Source: an uncultured Hungatella sp. (GTDB taxonomy: Bacteria; Bacillota; Clostridia; Lachnospirales; Lachnospiraceae). From it: a DNA stretch of 64,000 bases. Below, piece after piece: positions 41,035 to 49,916 of this stretch (positions are counted from its first letter, which is position 1; the number at the start of each line of letters is the position of its first letter). Location: contig CAMUJH010000005.1 in the NCBI GenBank assembly GCA_947089145.1, forward strand, positions 1 through 64,000, written 5' to 3'. The position numbers and the translations under genes are program-made. A model generated the notes under the pieces. The model was not told the DNA's origin. It was given only the letters and a program-made list of their open reading frames with translations, and made no database searches.

Positions 41035-42258
41035 ATGACTCTGTCAAAACAAATTGATAACTGGTATCAAGCCGGAGAGCACGGTGAGACAGTTAAAGCC
41101 ATTTTAAACCTGACAGAAGGGGATGTTACAGACAGCCTGACAGAAGATCTGGCCGTGGCCTACAATAATCTTGGGCAATATGAAAAAGCGATTGAAACGC
41201 TGAAAGGAATGGACAGCCAAAACCGCAGCTCCCCTCACTGGCATTACTGCATGGGATATGCGCTCTATTACGCTTCCATGGATTCTCCAACCCCTGAAAA
41301 GCAGCGATCCCTTCTTCAGGGCGCTTTTGATTCCTTTTCCCAGGCCCTTAAGCTAAATCCTAAAAAAGGATTGGAGGCAGAATGCAGAGAATTCCTGTCA
41401 TGGATCAGTGATGATCTATGCAGCTTCGGTTCAGCCGGAAAGGCCGCTCCCCAGGAGGGCGCCTTTGTGTGCTCTGTTTTGCTGTCCGGCGCCTGGTTTG
41501 ACAAAGATAAGTTCCTATGCGATTTTAATACGGACTGGTCCTTACCCATTATTCCGGATGACGGCACAGACAGCAATGCCATATCTTCTGTCAGCCCTTC
41601 TCTTGTATTTTCTGCAGATAACATGACGGCTTCCATTACCCTGGTTCCCTTTGCCGTTCCCAGGCGCGAAGCTGAAAAGGCCGCAGCCTGCAACTATCTG
41701 TGGCCAAATGCGCAGAAAGTAACCCAAAAGCATAAGGCTCATCTGCTTATTACTGTCTTAGACATGGATGCGCCTCCCATGGACAAGGGGATGCTTCTTG
41801 TAAAAATAGCATCCACCTGCTGCCTGCAGCTTCCTGCCATGGGCGTTTTCACCGGCGGGACTGTCTATCAAATCGGCCTGTACCGAAACATGGCAGCTGT
41901 TATAAAAAGCGGACAGCTTCCCGTTTCCAACTGGGTTTGGTTCGGGCTTTACAGAACCGGCGGCGGAATCGGCGGCTATACATATGGATTGGAACTGTTT
42001 GGAAAAGATGAGATAGAAGTGCCAAATTCTGATGCGAGCCCTGATCGGCTGCGAAATTTTCTTGTGGATCTGGCTTTTTGCGTCCTGGAAAGCCATGCGG
42101 TCTTCCAGGACGGGGACACTGTGGGGCTGTCACCGGAGCAGAGGCTGCCTGTTACCAGAAGCAAAGGTCTGGTTCTGCCTGGCATGACTCTGAAAATCCC
42201 CTACCATGTGTCCGCTTGTCCAGACACCGTCCAGGAAAGTTCTCCGGTTTTCTCTTAA
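41035..42258 (+). CDS. TPR and DUF4261 domain protein
   Basis: The ATG at 41035 follows AGGAGACAT; the open frame extends further upstream without a ribosome binding site. Residues about 20-115 hold tetratricopeptide-like helices (DLAVAYNNLGQYEKAIETLK), and residues about 140-390 match the DUF4261 pattern (LVKIASTCCLQLPAMGVFTG). Both parts suggest a protein-protein interaction role. The function is unknown. Confidence 0.8.
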   Translation: MTLSKQIDNWYQAGEHGETVKAILNLTEGDVTDSLTEDLAVAYNNLGQYEKAIETLKGMDSQNRSSPHWHYCMGYALYYASMDSPTPEKQRSLLQGAFDSFSQALKLNPKKGLEAECREFLSWISDDLCSFGSAGKAAPQEGAFVCSVLLSGAWFDKDKFLCDFNTDWSLPIIPDDGTDSNAISSVSPSLVFSADNMTASITLVPFAVPRREAEKAAACNYLWPNAQKVTQKHKAHLLITVLDMDAPPMDKGMLLVKIASTCCLQLPAMGVFTGGTVYQIGLYRNMAAVIKSGQLPVSNWVWFGLYRTGGGIGGYTYGLELFGKDEIEVPNSDASPDRLRNFLVDLAFCVLESHAVFQDGDTVGLSPEQRLPVTRSKGLVLPGMTLKIPYHVSACPDTVQESSPVFS

Positions 42259-42265
42259 AACAGAA

Positions 42266-42317
42266 TCACCTTTCTTCTCCTCAATGGCGTCCGAACCATT
42301 GTGGAAAAGAAAGGTGA
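42266..42317. terminator. Convergent hairpin
   Basis: TCACCTTTCTT / AAGAAAGGTGA with an inner CAATGG/CCATTG stem lies between the ends of two converging genes. There is no clear T-run. Confidence 0.5.
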
Positions 42318-42337
42318 GCCTGACCCCTTATGCTTTC

Positions 42338-42847
42338 CTATTCTACTGACCAGGCATATCCCCCCACAGGGTGATACTCCCCGGCTGGTATGATATCTTC
42401 CAGAATCCATGTGTCCGGGTCGTCTTTCGTCGCATCCGGCCCTACCATGACATAAACTTGGTACTGCGCCAGATAGCCGCCGTAAGATTCCTCTGAAGAG
42501 CGGGCATAGGAACTATTCTGGATAGCAATCAGATCATTAAACCCTTTTAACACCTTTGTGGCATATTCCGATGCCTCTTTTTCTGATATGTCGCTGTTTA
42601 CAAGAAGATAAAACCGCGCCGTATTCTCCTCTGGATAGATCCCTCCGTTTACAGATGCCGCAAAGGGAAACAGATCCTGATCCGCATAAGTATCACTGAA
42701 GTCCTGCCAAACCTGCTCCCAAACAATGCCGTCTACTGACTGGTACTGGTCATCATATTTCTTGTTATCTCCATATACAATATTACTTTTGGTACATCCG
42801 CATAATAATAAGCAAACACTTGCCATGAATAAAATCCAGCGTTTCAT
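42338..42847 (-). CDS. Lipoprotein of unknown function
   Basis: The signal MKRWILFMASVCLLLCGC ends in a lipobox (LCGC, cysteine 18), so the protein is anchored outside the membrane. The 150-residue mature part has no recognised family; it is rich in aspartate, tyrosine and tryptophan. GGAGGAACAT precedes the ATG. Nothing nearby shows its role. Confidence 0.75.
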   Translation of the reverse strand: MKRWILFMASVCLLLCGCTKSNIVYGDNKKYDDQYQSVDGIVWEQVWQDFSDTYADQDLFPFAASVNGGIYPEENTARFYLLVNSDISEKEASEYATKVLKGFNDLIAIQNSSYARSSEESYGGYLAQYQVYVMVGPDATKDDPDTWILEDIIPAGEYHPVGGYAWSVE

Positions 42848-43030
42848 ATTCTTATGTTCCTCCTTCTTTCAATCTTTTGTATTATATAGGAAAACTGCTT
42901 TTTTTCACAGGGGTTTTTACAAAAAGTCAGAAAAACTTTATATTTTCCTCTTGCCATTTCTGAATATCAGTGGTAATATGTTCAATAACAAAATATTTTT
43001 TAAATTTTTGAACATAAGGGAGGACTTTTT

Positions 43031-44572
43031 ATGGAGCATAAATCTTTAAAGCCTGTCTCCGGCGCTGGAAGCCGGCTGGACTGGGTCACCACCGTCATTC
43101 CGTTTGTCTTCATATTGCTTTTGTGCGCTGTATTTTTTGCATTTCCCCAATCGTCAGGCAGCGTGCTGTCAGCCGTCCGCAGCTTTCTGGGAGATGAGCT
43201 GGGAAGCTGCTATCTTCTCATAGGACTGGGGATCTTTCTGTGCTCCCTGTATATTGCCTTTTCTCCATACGGAACCATACGTCTGGGCGCGGAAGAAAAG
43301 CCTCAGTACTCTTCCTTTCAGTGGGGTTCCATGATGTTTACTGCCGGACTTGCCGCAGATATCCTGTTCTATTCCTTATGTGAATGGATTCTGTATGCCG
43401 GGGAACCCCGCATTGGGCAGATGGGGGAAATCCAGGACTGGGCTTCCACCTACCCGCTGTTTCACTGGGGGCCTATTCCATGGAGTTTTTACATGGTGCT
43501 GGCAGTGGCTTTCGGTTTTATGCTTCATGTGCGCAAAAGGGATAAGCAGAAGTATTCCGAAGCCTGCAGGCCCCTTTTAGGCACCCGTGTAGACGGGTTT
43601 GCGGGAAAGCTCATTGATCTGACTGCCGTGTTTGCGCTGCTGGCTGGAACCGCCACCACATTTTCACTGGCCACCCCTCTCCTGTCCGGAGCTGTCAGCC
43701 AGCTTTTCGGCATGGCTCAGAGCCATCTGCTGACCATACTTATTCTGGTAATTATCTGCATTACCTACACGGTTACCGTATATTTCGGCATGAAAGGCGT
43801 TGCAAAGCTTGCCGCCTCCTGCTCCTATCTGTTTTTTGCCTTCCTGGCCTATGTGCTCATAGGCGGCGGCCGGCCCCGCTATATTATTGAAACCGGCATT
43901 ACAGCCATAGGCAATCTGGCTCAAAACTTTATTTCCCTGTCCACCTGGACGGATTCCCTGCGGACTTCTTCCTTTCCGCAGAACTGGACGATTTTTTACT
44001 GGGCGTATTGGATGGTGTGGTGTGTGGCGACTCCGTTTTTCATTGGCTCCATCAGCAGGGGACGCACGATCCGGCAGACCATATTAGGAGGGTATTTCTA
44101 TGGGCTGTCCGGAACCTTTACCTCTTTTATCATTCTTGGCAATTACAGCCTGGGGATGCAGATGGCCGGAAAACTGAATGTGATGAAATTGTATGAGCAA
44201 ACCGGAGATCTCTATCAGGTCATCTTATCCATTATGGAAACCCTCCCTCTGGCAAAAGCAGGCCTTGTTCTGCTGGCGATTACCATGATTGCCTTTTACG
44301 CCACCTCTTTTGATGCCCTGACCATGGTTGCATCCACCTATTCCTATAAAGAACTTCCCGGAGGAACAGAGCCGGACAAACATGTAAGGCTGTTTTGGGC
44401 AGTGCTTCTCATGCTTCTTCCCATTGCACTGATTTTCTCTGACAGTTCCATGTCTAATCTGCAGTCTGTATCCATTATTGCCGCCTTTCCTATTGGCGTC
44501 ATTATCCTTCTTATTGTAGGAAGCTTTTTCAAGGACGCCAAGGCCTACTTAAGAGAACAGGAAAAAGAGTGA
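43031..44572 (+). CDS. BCCT family transporter
   Basis: A 513-residue protein with 12 helices and the BCCT layout: ADILFYSLCEWILYAGEP, then FHWGPIPWSFYMVLAVAFGF and the central WTIFYWAYWMVWC. The family moves betaine, choline, carnitine or related quaternary amines. The first helices and the tryptophan box fit, though substrate cannot be read from the sequence. GGAGG precedes the ATG. No amine-metabolism gene lies beside it. Confidence 0.92.
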   Translation: MEHKSLKPVSGAGSRLDWVTTVIPFVFILLLCAVFFAFPQSSGSVLSAVRSFLGDELGSCYLLIGLGIFLCSLYIAFSPYGTIRLGAEEKPQYSSFQWGSMMFTAGLAADILFYSLCEWILYAGEPRIGQMGEIQDWASTYPLFHWGPIPWSFYMVLAVAFGFMLHVRKRDKQKYSEACRPLLGTRVDGFAGKLIDLTAVFALLAGTATTFSLATPLLSGAVSQLFGMAQSHLLTILILVIICITYTVTVYFGMKGVAKLAASCSYLFFAFLAYVLIGGGRPRYIIETGITAIGNLAQNFISLSTWTDSLRTSSFPQNWTIFYWAYWMVWCVATPFFIGSISRGRTIRQTILGGYFYGLSGTFTSFIILGNYSLGMQMAGKLNVMKLYEQTGDLYQVILSIMETLPLAKAGLVLLAITMIAFYATSFDALTMVASTYSYKELPGGTEPDKHVRLFWAVLLMLLPIALIFSDSSMSNLQSVSIIAAFPIGVIILLIVGSFFKDAKAYLREQEKE

Positions 44573-44580
44573 AACCAGAA

Positions 44581-44616
44581 CGGCATAACCTACGCATTGT
44601 GGTTATGCCGCCTTTT
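44581..44616 (+). terminator. Terminator of the BCCT gene
   Basis: CGGCATAACC / GGTTATGCCG, a perfect 10-bp stem, followed by CCTTTT on the plus strand, just after the BCCT stop. Confidence 0.8.
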
Positions 44617-44637
44617 GGATATGCTGCGTTTCGCTCC

Positions 44638-46281
44638 CTATTCTTCCGTCATCTCGTCTTCCTTTACCGCAATGGTAAATACCTGTCTCTTGCGGGCCAT
44701 CTCGTCGTTTTCCAGATACTCGTCATAGGTGGTAATCTTATCGATCAGCTGGCCGCCTACAATCTCCATAATCCTGTTGGCTGTAGTCTGCACTATCTGA
44801 TGATCGCGGGAAGAAAAGATCAGCACTCCGGGAAATTTCATCAGCCCGTTATTTAAAGCCGTGATGGATTCCATATCCAGATGATCCGTAGGCTCATCCA
44901 GCATCAGCACATTCGCCCCGGAAATCATCAGCTTTGACAGCATGCACCGCACTTTCTCCCCTCCGGAAAGGATTTTTACCTTCTTCACCCCGTCCTCGCC
45001 GGCAAACAGCATGCGCCCCAAAAAGCCGCGGACATACGTAGCATCTTTCTCCGGAGAGTATTGAGTCAGCCAGTCTACAATCGTATCATCATTATTAAAT
45101 TCCGCCGAATTGTCTTTTGGGAAATAGGACTGGGTCGTGGTAAGGCCCCATTTATAGCTTCCCTCATCCGGCTCCATCTCCCCGGAAAGAATCTTGAACA
45201 GCACGGTTTTGGCCTGTTCGTTTGGTCCCACCAGGGCAACCTTGTCTTCTCTGTTAAGGATAAATGAGATATTGTCCAGGATCTTTACCCCGTCAATGGT
45301 TTTTGACAGGTTCTCTACAGTCAGCACCTCATTGCCGATCTCACGGAAAGGCCGAAAATCAATGTATGGATATTTCCTGCTGGAAGGCTTAATATCGTCC
45401 AGTTCGATTTTCTCCAAAGCCCTCTTTCTGGATGTGGCCTGCTTGGATTTGGAAGCATTGGCAGAGAATCTCTGGATAAATTCCTGCAGTTCTTTAATCT
45501 TCTCCTCTTTCTTCCGGTTAGCCTCCTTCATCTGCCGCACCATCAGCTGGCTGGACTCATACCAGAAATCATAGTTGCCTGCATACAGCTGAATCTTCCC
45601 ATAGTCAATATCCGCCGTGTGGGTACATACTTTATTAAGAAAATACCGGTCATGGGAAACCACGATCACCGTATTCTCAAATCCAATCAGGAATTCCTCC
45701 AGCCATGCAATGGCATCCAGATCCAAATGGTTCGTAGGCTCGTCAAGGAGCAAAATATCCGGATTTCCGAAAAGGGCCTGGGCCAGAAGCACTTTAACCT
45801 TTAATGATCCTACCAGATCTTTCATCAGCGTATCATGGTATTCCGTCTCAACGCCAAGGCCGTTCAAAAGATTGGCAGCATCTGATTCCGCCTCCCAGCC
45901 ATTCATCTCCGCAAACTCCGCTTCCAGATCAGCCGCACGGATACCGTCCTCATCACTGAAATCTTCCTTCATGTAGATCGCATCTTTTTCCTTCATGACT
46001 TCATACAGGCGGGGATTGCCCATGATCACCGTATCCAGAACAGGGTATTCGTCATATTTAAAGTGATCCTGCTGCAGGAAAGACAGACGCTGTCCAGGGG
46101 TGATCACCACATCCCCTGTAGTGGAATCCAGCTGCCCTGACAAAATCTTTAAAAATGTAGATTTTCCGGCTCCATTGGCGCCAATAAGGCCATAGCAGTT
46201 GCCCTCTGTAAATTTAATATTCACATCTTCAAATAATGCTTTCTTGCCTACCCGCAATGTTACATTGTTTGCACTAATCAT
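44638..46281 (-). CDS. ABC-F family ATP-binding protein, YbiT-like
   Basis: Two ABC domains are joined by a helical linker and no membrane part, as in ABC-F translation factors. The first domain has Walker A GANGAGKST and an altered signature LVGSLKVKV (usual LSGSEK form). The second has GPNEQAKT in place of a canonical Walker A and an intact LSGGEKVRC signature. This pattern fits the YbiT-like branch. The proteins act on the ribosome; resistance is not implied. I chose the ATG at 46281. Confidence 0.9.
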   Translation of the reverse strand: MISANNVTLRVGKKALFEDVNIKFTEGNCYGLIGANGAGKSTFLKILSGQLDSTTGDVVITPGQRLSFLQQDHFKYDEYPVLDTVIMGNPRLYEVMKEKDAIYMKEDFSDEDGIRAADLEAEFAEMNGWEAESDAANLLNGLGVETEYHDTLMKDLVGSLKVKVLLAQALFGNPDILLLDEPTNHLDLDAIAWLEEFLIGFENTVIVVSHDRYFLNKVCTHTADIDYGKIQLYAGNYDFWYESSQLMVRQMKEANRKKEEKIKELQEFIQRFSANASKSKQATSRKRALEKIELDDIKPSSRKYPYIDFRPFREIGNEVLTVENLSKTIDGVKILDNISFILNREDKVALVGPNEQAKTVLFKILSGEMEPDEGSYKWGLTTTQSYFPKDNSAEFNNDDTIVDWLTQYSPEKDATYVRGFLGRMLFAGEDGVKKVKILSGGEKVRCMLSKLMISGANVLMLDEPTDHLDMESITALNNGLMKFPGVLIFSSRDHQIVQTTANRIMEIVGGQLIDKITTYDEYLENDEMARKRQVFTIAVKEDEMTEE

Positions 46282-46329
46282 TTCTTTCACCTTTCTGACT
46301 TCACATTCCGATTATTACAGCTGTCCCGT

Positions 46330-46358
46330 AAAAATGGGGTCCTTGACGGGCCCCATTT
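46330..46358 (-). terminator. Terminator of the HIT gene
   Basis: AAATGGGG / CCCCATTT stem followed on the minus strand by five T, about 80 bases after the HIT stop. Confidence 0.7.
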
Positions 46359-46435
46359 ACACATCACTTCCATTTTACATGATTTTTCCTGATTTGCAAG
46401 TGGTTTCATCATTTTTTCCCGCTGCATCCCAGAAA

Positions 46436-46858
46436 TTATAATAACTCCTTGCGCAGTTTTTCTGCCATAGCTTCGTATTCCTCGTCAGTCAGATAGGTCT
46501 TGTCCGGATTCATCTGGAACGTGCCGCCCCACTCGTCTCCCCCATTATACTTGGGCACAATATGCATATGAAGATGACATCCCGTATCTCCGTATGTGCC
46601 GTAATTTACTTTGTCAGGATTAAATATCTTGTGGACAGCCCTGGCAACCTTTGCCACGTCGGCAAAAAATGCATTGCGGTCTTCGTCACTGATATCGATC
46701 ATCTCGCTGACATGATCCTTATATGCCAGGATTACCCGCCCCGGTTTGCTCTGCTCCTTAAAAATGTAGACAAACCCTGTATCCATGGCACAAACCGGAT
46801 AGCCGAATTTTGCTACTAACTCTCCCTGCATGCAATATGCGCAATTCTGATCTTTCAT
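46436..46858 (-). CDS. HIT family nucleotide hydrolase
   Basis: A 140-residue HIT protein with the HxHxH motif at H95, H97, H99 (GCHLHMHIVPKYNGG). Two cysteine pairs (CAYC near the N-terminus and a later one) may bind zinc, as in Fhit/HinT relatives. Likely a nucleotide-phosphoramidate or dinucleotide hydrolase. It lies near pyrC on the same strand without a close gap. Confidence 0.88.
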   Translation of the reverse strand: MKDQNCAYCMQGELVAKFGYPVCAMDTGFVYIFKEQSKPGRVILAYKDHVSEMIDISDEDRNAFFADVAKVARAVHKIFNPDKVNYGTYGDTGCHLHMHIVPKYNGGDEWGGTFQMNPDKTYLTDEEYEAMAEKLRKELL

Positions 46859-46942
46859 GGTTCTCTCTCCTTTTTATGTTGGTCGGCTGACTTAAACTGT
46901 TACCTTTGATTATAGTCCCTTTTCCTCTATTCCGCAAGAACA

Positions 46943-48211
46943 TCATTGGGATTCATACACCACTTTTCCCTGGCATATGGTGTAATGTACTTTTCCCTTC
47001 AGCTGCCAGCCCGCAAAAGGCGAATTGGCTGCCTTCGAGCGGAATCCTTCAGCCACAAAGCTTTCATCCGGATTAAATATTACCAGATCTGCCTCTGCGC
47101 CTTTAGCCATACGCCCGCACTGCAGCCCATAAAGCCTGGCCGGGTTCAGGCTCATCTTGATCATCAGATCTGTCATGGTCAGATATCCCTTTTCCACTAG
47201 TTGCGTAATGCCCAATGCCAGAGAAGTTTCCAATCCAATGATTCCGCTTGGCGCCTTTGTTAACGGGGCTGCTTTTTCCTCTGTGCTGTGAGGGGCATGA
47301 TCAGTGGCTATTATATCAATGGTTCCGTCCTGAAGCCCCTGTATTAATGCCTGGCGGTCCTGTTCTGTCCTAAGAGGAGGATTCATCTTTGCCAAAGTTC
47401 CATATTGCAGCACCGCCTCATCAGTCAGCGTAAAATGGTGAGGAGTTACCTCTGCCGTTATTCTCACTCCCATTTTTTTTGCCAGCCTCACTGCCTCCAG
47501 GCCTCCTCTGGAACTGATATGCTGGATGTTGACTTTTGCCCCTGTATGGAAGGCAATCATGCAGTCCCTGGCTATCAGGCTGTCCTCAGCTATGGCAGGG
47601 GAGCCATAGATCCCCAGCTTCTCTGCGGCCCTTCCATGATGGATTCCGTTATTTTCTATAAAACAAGGGTCCTCCTCATGAAGGCTGATGGGAACATCCA
47701 GCATAGCAGCCTGTTCCATGGCCTGACGCAGCAATTCCCCGTTCATCAGCGGAATGCCGTCATCCGTAAAGCCGGAAGCCCCCGCCTTTTTCAGTGCCGC
47801 CATATCCGTAAGAGCCTGTCCTTTCATTCCCACAGATACTGTCGCCGCCGCTAAGACATGAATCCCGGTCTTCTTTCCTTTCTCAATCACATATTTAAGG
47901 GTTTCCTCATTGTCCACCACAGGCTTTGTGTTTGCCATACATACTACTGTGGTAAATCCTCCTGCCGCTGCCGCTGCCGCCCCGGTATTAATGTCCTCCT
48001 TGTAAGTCAGCCCCGGATCTCTGAAATGCACATGGACATCCACCAAGCCGGGAGCCACCACGCAGTCCGCCGCGTCAATAACCCGGTCATAGCTGCCGTC
48101 ATCCTCATATCTTCCGATCCCTGCAATCCGATCTCCCTCTAATACCACATCCGCCCTTTTCTCTTCACCTTTTTCCGTATCAATAACCCGGCCTCCCTGA
48201 ATAAGAATCAT
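46943..48211 (-). CDS. pyrC: Dihydroorotase
   Basis: The 422-residue enzyme has the zinc motif DVHVHFRDPG (H60, H62) and ATDHAPHS, as in type I dihydroorotases. It closes carbamoyl aspartate to dihydroorotate in pyrimidine synthesis. I chose the ATG at 48211, with GGAGG ten bases upstream. No other pyrimidine gene is nearby in the window. Confidence 0.93.
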   Translation of the reverse strand: MILIQGGRVIDTEKGEEKRADVVLEGDRIAGIGRYEDDGSYDRVIDAADCVVAPGLVDVHVHFRDPGLTYKEDINTGAAAAAAGGFTTVVCMANTKPVVDNEETLKYVIEKGKKTGIHVLAAATVSVGMKGQALTDMAALKKAGASGFTDDGIPLMNGELLRQAMEQAAMLDVPISLHEEDPCFIENNGIHHGRAAEKLGIYGSPAIAEDSLIARDCMIAFHTGAKVNIQHISSRGGLEAVRLAKKMGVRITAEVTPHHFTLTDEAVLQYGTLAKMNPPLRTEQDRQALIQGLQDGTIDIIATDHAPHSTEEKAAPLTKAPSGIIGLETSLALGITQLVEKGYLTMTDLMIKMSLNPARLYGLQCGRMAKGAEADLVIFNPDESFVAEGFRSKAANSPFAGWQLKGKVHYTICQGKVVYESQ

Positions 48212-48216
48212 GTTCT

Positions 48217-48672
48217 TCATTCCTCCTGTGATTTTCTGCCTTTTGCCTTTCTCCATTTCATTTGAAACAGCTTTTGGGGAAGCTGAAACACAAATACAAT
48301 AGCCAGCACAATGGCCACAGCCGCTTTCACTGCCGCAAACCCCTTTTCAGCCGCCATCCCCATCTCTCCGGTTACAATATAGTAAGCTGTCCAGTAAATC
48401 CCGCCTCCCGGCACCAGAGGGAAAATCCCGCTGATAAGGAAGATCGTCACGGGACACTTTTCCTTCACGGCAAAGAGCCTGGACAAAATCACTACCAGAA
48501 TCGCCGCAAACAAAGACGCCTCCGGAGGAGAACACACGGGAAGCAGCAGACAGTACAAAAGCCAGCCTGTCCCTCCAATGAAGCCGCAGTAAGCATAATA
48601 CGCCCTTGGCACACTGTACAGCACGGAAAATGCAATTGTCCCAGCCACTGCCGCCATTACCTGTCCTGCCAT
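48217..48672 (-). CDS. Threonine/serine exporter, ThrE_2 (DUF3815) half
   Basis: A 151-residue membrane protein with four to five helices of the ThrE_2 type (SGIFPLVPGGGIYWTAYYIV). It pairs with the ThrE_1 half encoded just upstream, together forming the split ThrE exporter. GGAGGG precedes the ATG at 48672. Its stop lies five bases before the pyrC start. Confidence 0.85.
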   Translation of the reverse strand: MAGQVMAAVAGTIAFSVLYSVPRAYYAYCGFIGGTGWLLYCLLLPVCSPPEASLFAAILVVILSRLFAVKEKCPVTIFLISGIFPLVPGGGIYWTAYYIVTGEMGMAAEKGFAAVKAAVAIVLAIVFVFQLPQKLFQMKWRKAKGRKSQEE

Positions 48673-48730
48673 TTTTCCCTCCTGCATTTTATTTCTGATA
48701 CTGAATGCCGTATTACCGGGGGCTTTACAG

Positions 48731-49516
48731 CTACAGCATTAACCGCTGTTTCACCGTGTAAACCAGCCCTACGCCCATGGCAATGCCAAAAAATACCAGC
48801 AGGGCATCTATGAGTCTTACTGTCCCTGCAATATAGTTTTCATCTGCAATATCTCTGATCGCATTGGTAAAGGCCACTCCCGGCACTAAAGGGATAATGG
48901 AGCCGATCACCATCTGATCCAGGTTGCGGCCTATTCCCAGCATATATAAAATCATGCAGGACATTGTGGCCACGGCGCCCCCTGCGATGCTGGACACGAT
49001 CTTATTAAGATACGGCCTGCTTATGTAAATTATAAATATGTAAAGAAGGATTCCTGCCAGAATGGATGCCATGCAGTCTTTCAATTCCCCTCCGTAAAGA
49101 TAGCAGAAGGCCCCGCTGCCAATGCCGGAACTGAGAATCTGCATATGTGCCGACTTTCCCGGCATATGCCGGATTTCCTCCAGGCGCTGGCGAACCTCCT
49201 CAATGCTGTAGCGCCCTTCCTCCACTTCCCTGGACAGCTGGTTCACTGCTGCCACCCGGTTTAAATGGGAGCCGCTTACAGGAATGTGCTGCACTTTAGC
49301 AAAAACTTCTTCTGTCACGTTTCCCGATGTCAAAAAAATGCCGTTGCTTAAAACAAAGGCACTACTGGATTCAATCCCGTAATGCCTGCAAATTCGGTTT
49401 ATGGTTTCCTCTACCCGAAATATCTCAGCCCCATTTTCCAGCAGAATGTGTCCTGCCTCCATGGCTGCCTCCATAATTTCCCTTTCCTCTTCTACCATGC
49501 CCGACTCCTTTTCCAT
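48731..49516 (-). CDS. Threonine/serine exporter, ThrE_1 (DUF1212) half
   Basis: About 261 residues: a cytoplasmic N-terminal region (EAGHILLENGAEIFRVEETI) followed by five helices, as in ThrE_1. With the following gene it makes a complete ThrE-like exporter. The start at 49516 has only a weak ribosome binding site; a nearby ATG of MVEEE is possible. Confidence 0.83.
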   Translation of the reverse strand: MEKESGMVEEEREIMEAAMEAGHILLENGAEIFRVEETINRICRHYGIESSSAFVLSNGIFLTSGNVTEEVFAKVQHIPVSGSHLNRVAAVNQLSREVEEGRYSIEEVRQRLEEIRHMPGKSAHMQILSSGIGSGAFCYLYGGELKDCMASILAGILLYIFIIYISRPYLNKIVSSIAGGAVATMSCMILYMLGIGRNLDQMVIGSIIPLVPGVAFTNAIRDIADENYIAGTVRLIDALLVFFGIAMGVGLVYTVKQRLML

Positions 49517-49621
49517 AAAAGTTCCGCCGCCGGTTAGGCGGCATAGATTCAGGGATGCCAAATGCACCCGCCGGACTTTCGTGCGTGGAGGTTACGTCCC
49601 CTGCCGGACGCATGGGGTTAA

Positions 49622-49861
49622 TTAGTCCTCAGGCTCAAGCTCGTCAAAGATATCGGAGTCATAAAATTCCCTCATGGTCACCCCAAGGCCTTCAGCGATT
49701 TTTTTAATATTTACAATGCCGGGATTCTGACTTTTTCCGTGCAGGATGCTTTTTACGGTTGACGGCGGCATACCGGTCTGATAAATCAGTGCATATTCGG
49801 TCAAACGTTTCTTCTGCCTCAGTTCATTGATTCTCAAATTAGTGGCCTCACAAATTCTCAT
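49622..49861 (-). CDS. Small XRE-type regulator, 79 aa
   Basis: I chose the ATG at 49861, with GGAGAG six bases upstream, so the protein starts MRICEATNLRINELRQKKRL. It is little more than a helix-turn-helix (LTEYALIYQTGMPPSTVKSI ... VNIKKIAEGLGVTMREFYDS) with an acidic end. It could act as an autoregulator; the target is unknown. Confidence 0.85.
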   Translation of the reverse strand: MRICEATNLRINELRQKKRLTEYALIYQTGMPPSTVKSILHGKSQNPGIVNIKKIAEGLGVTMREFYDSDIFDELEPED

Positions 49862-49916
49862 GTCACACTCTCCTGTTTTTATAGGATAGTGTATCCGAAA
49901 TCCATGAGAAAATAGG

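Noticed and set aside
49517..49621. GC-rich spacer between the small XRE gene and the ThrE_1 gene that looked like a riboswitch.
   Set aside because: I could not fold it into any known aptamer class, and the arms do not pair consistently.
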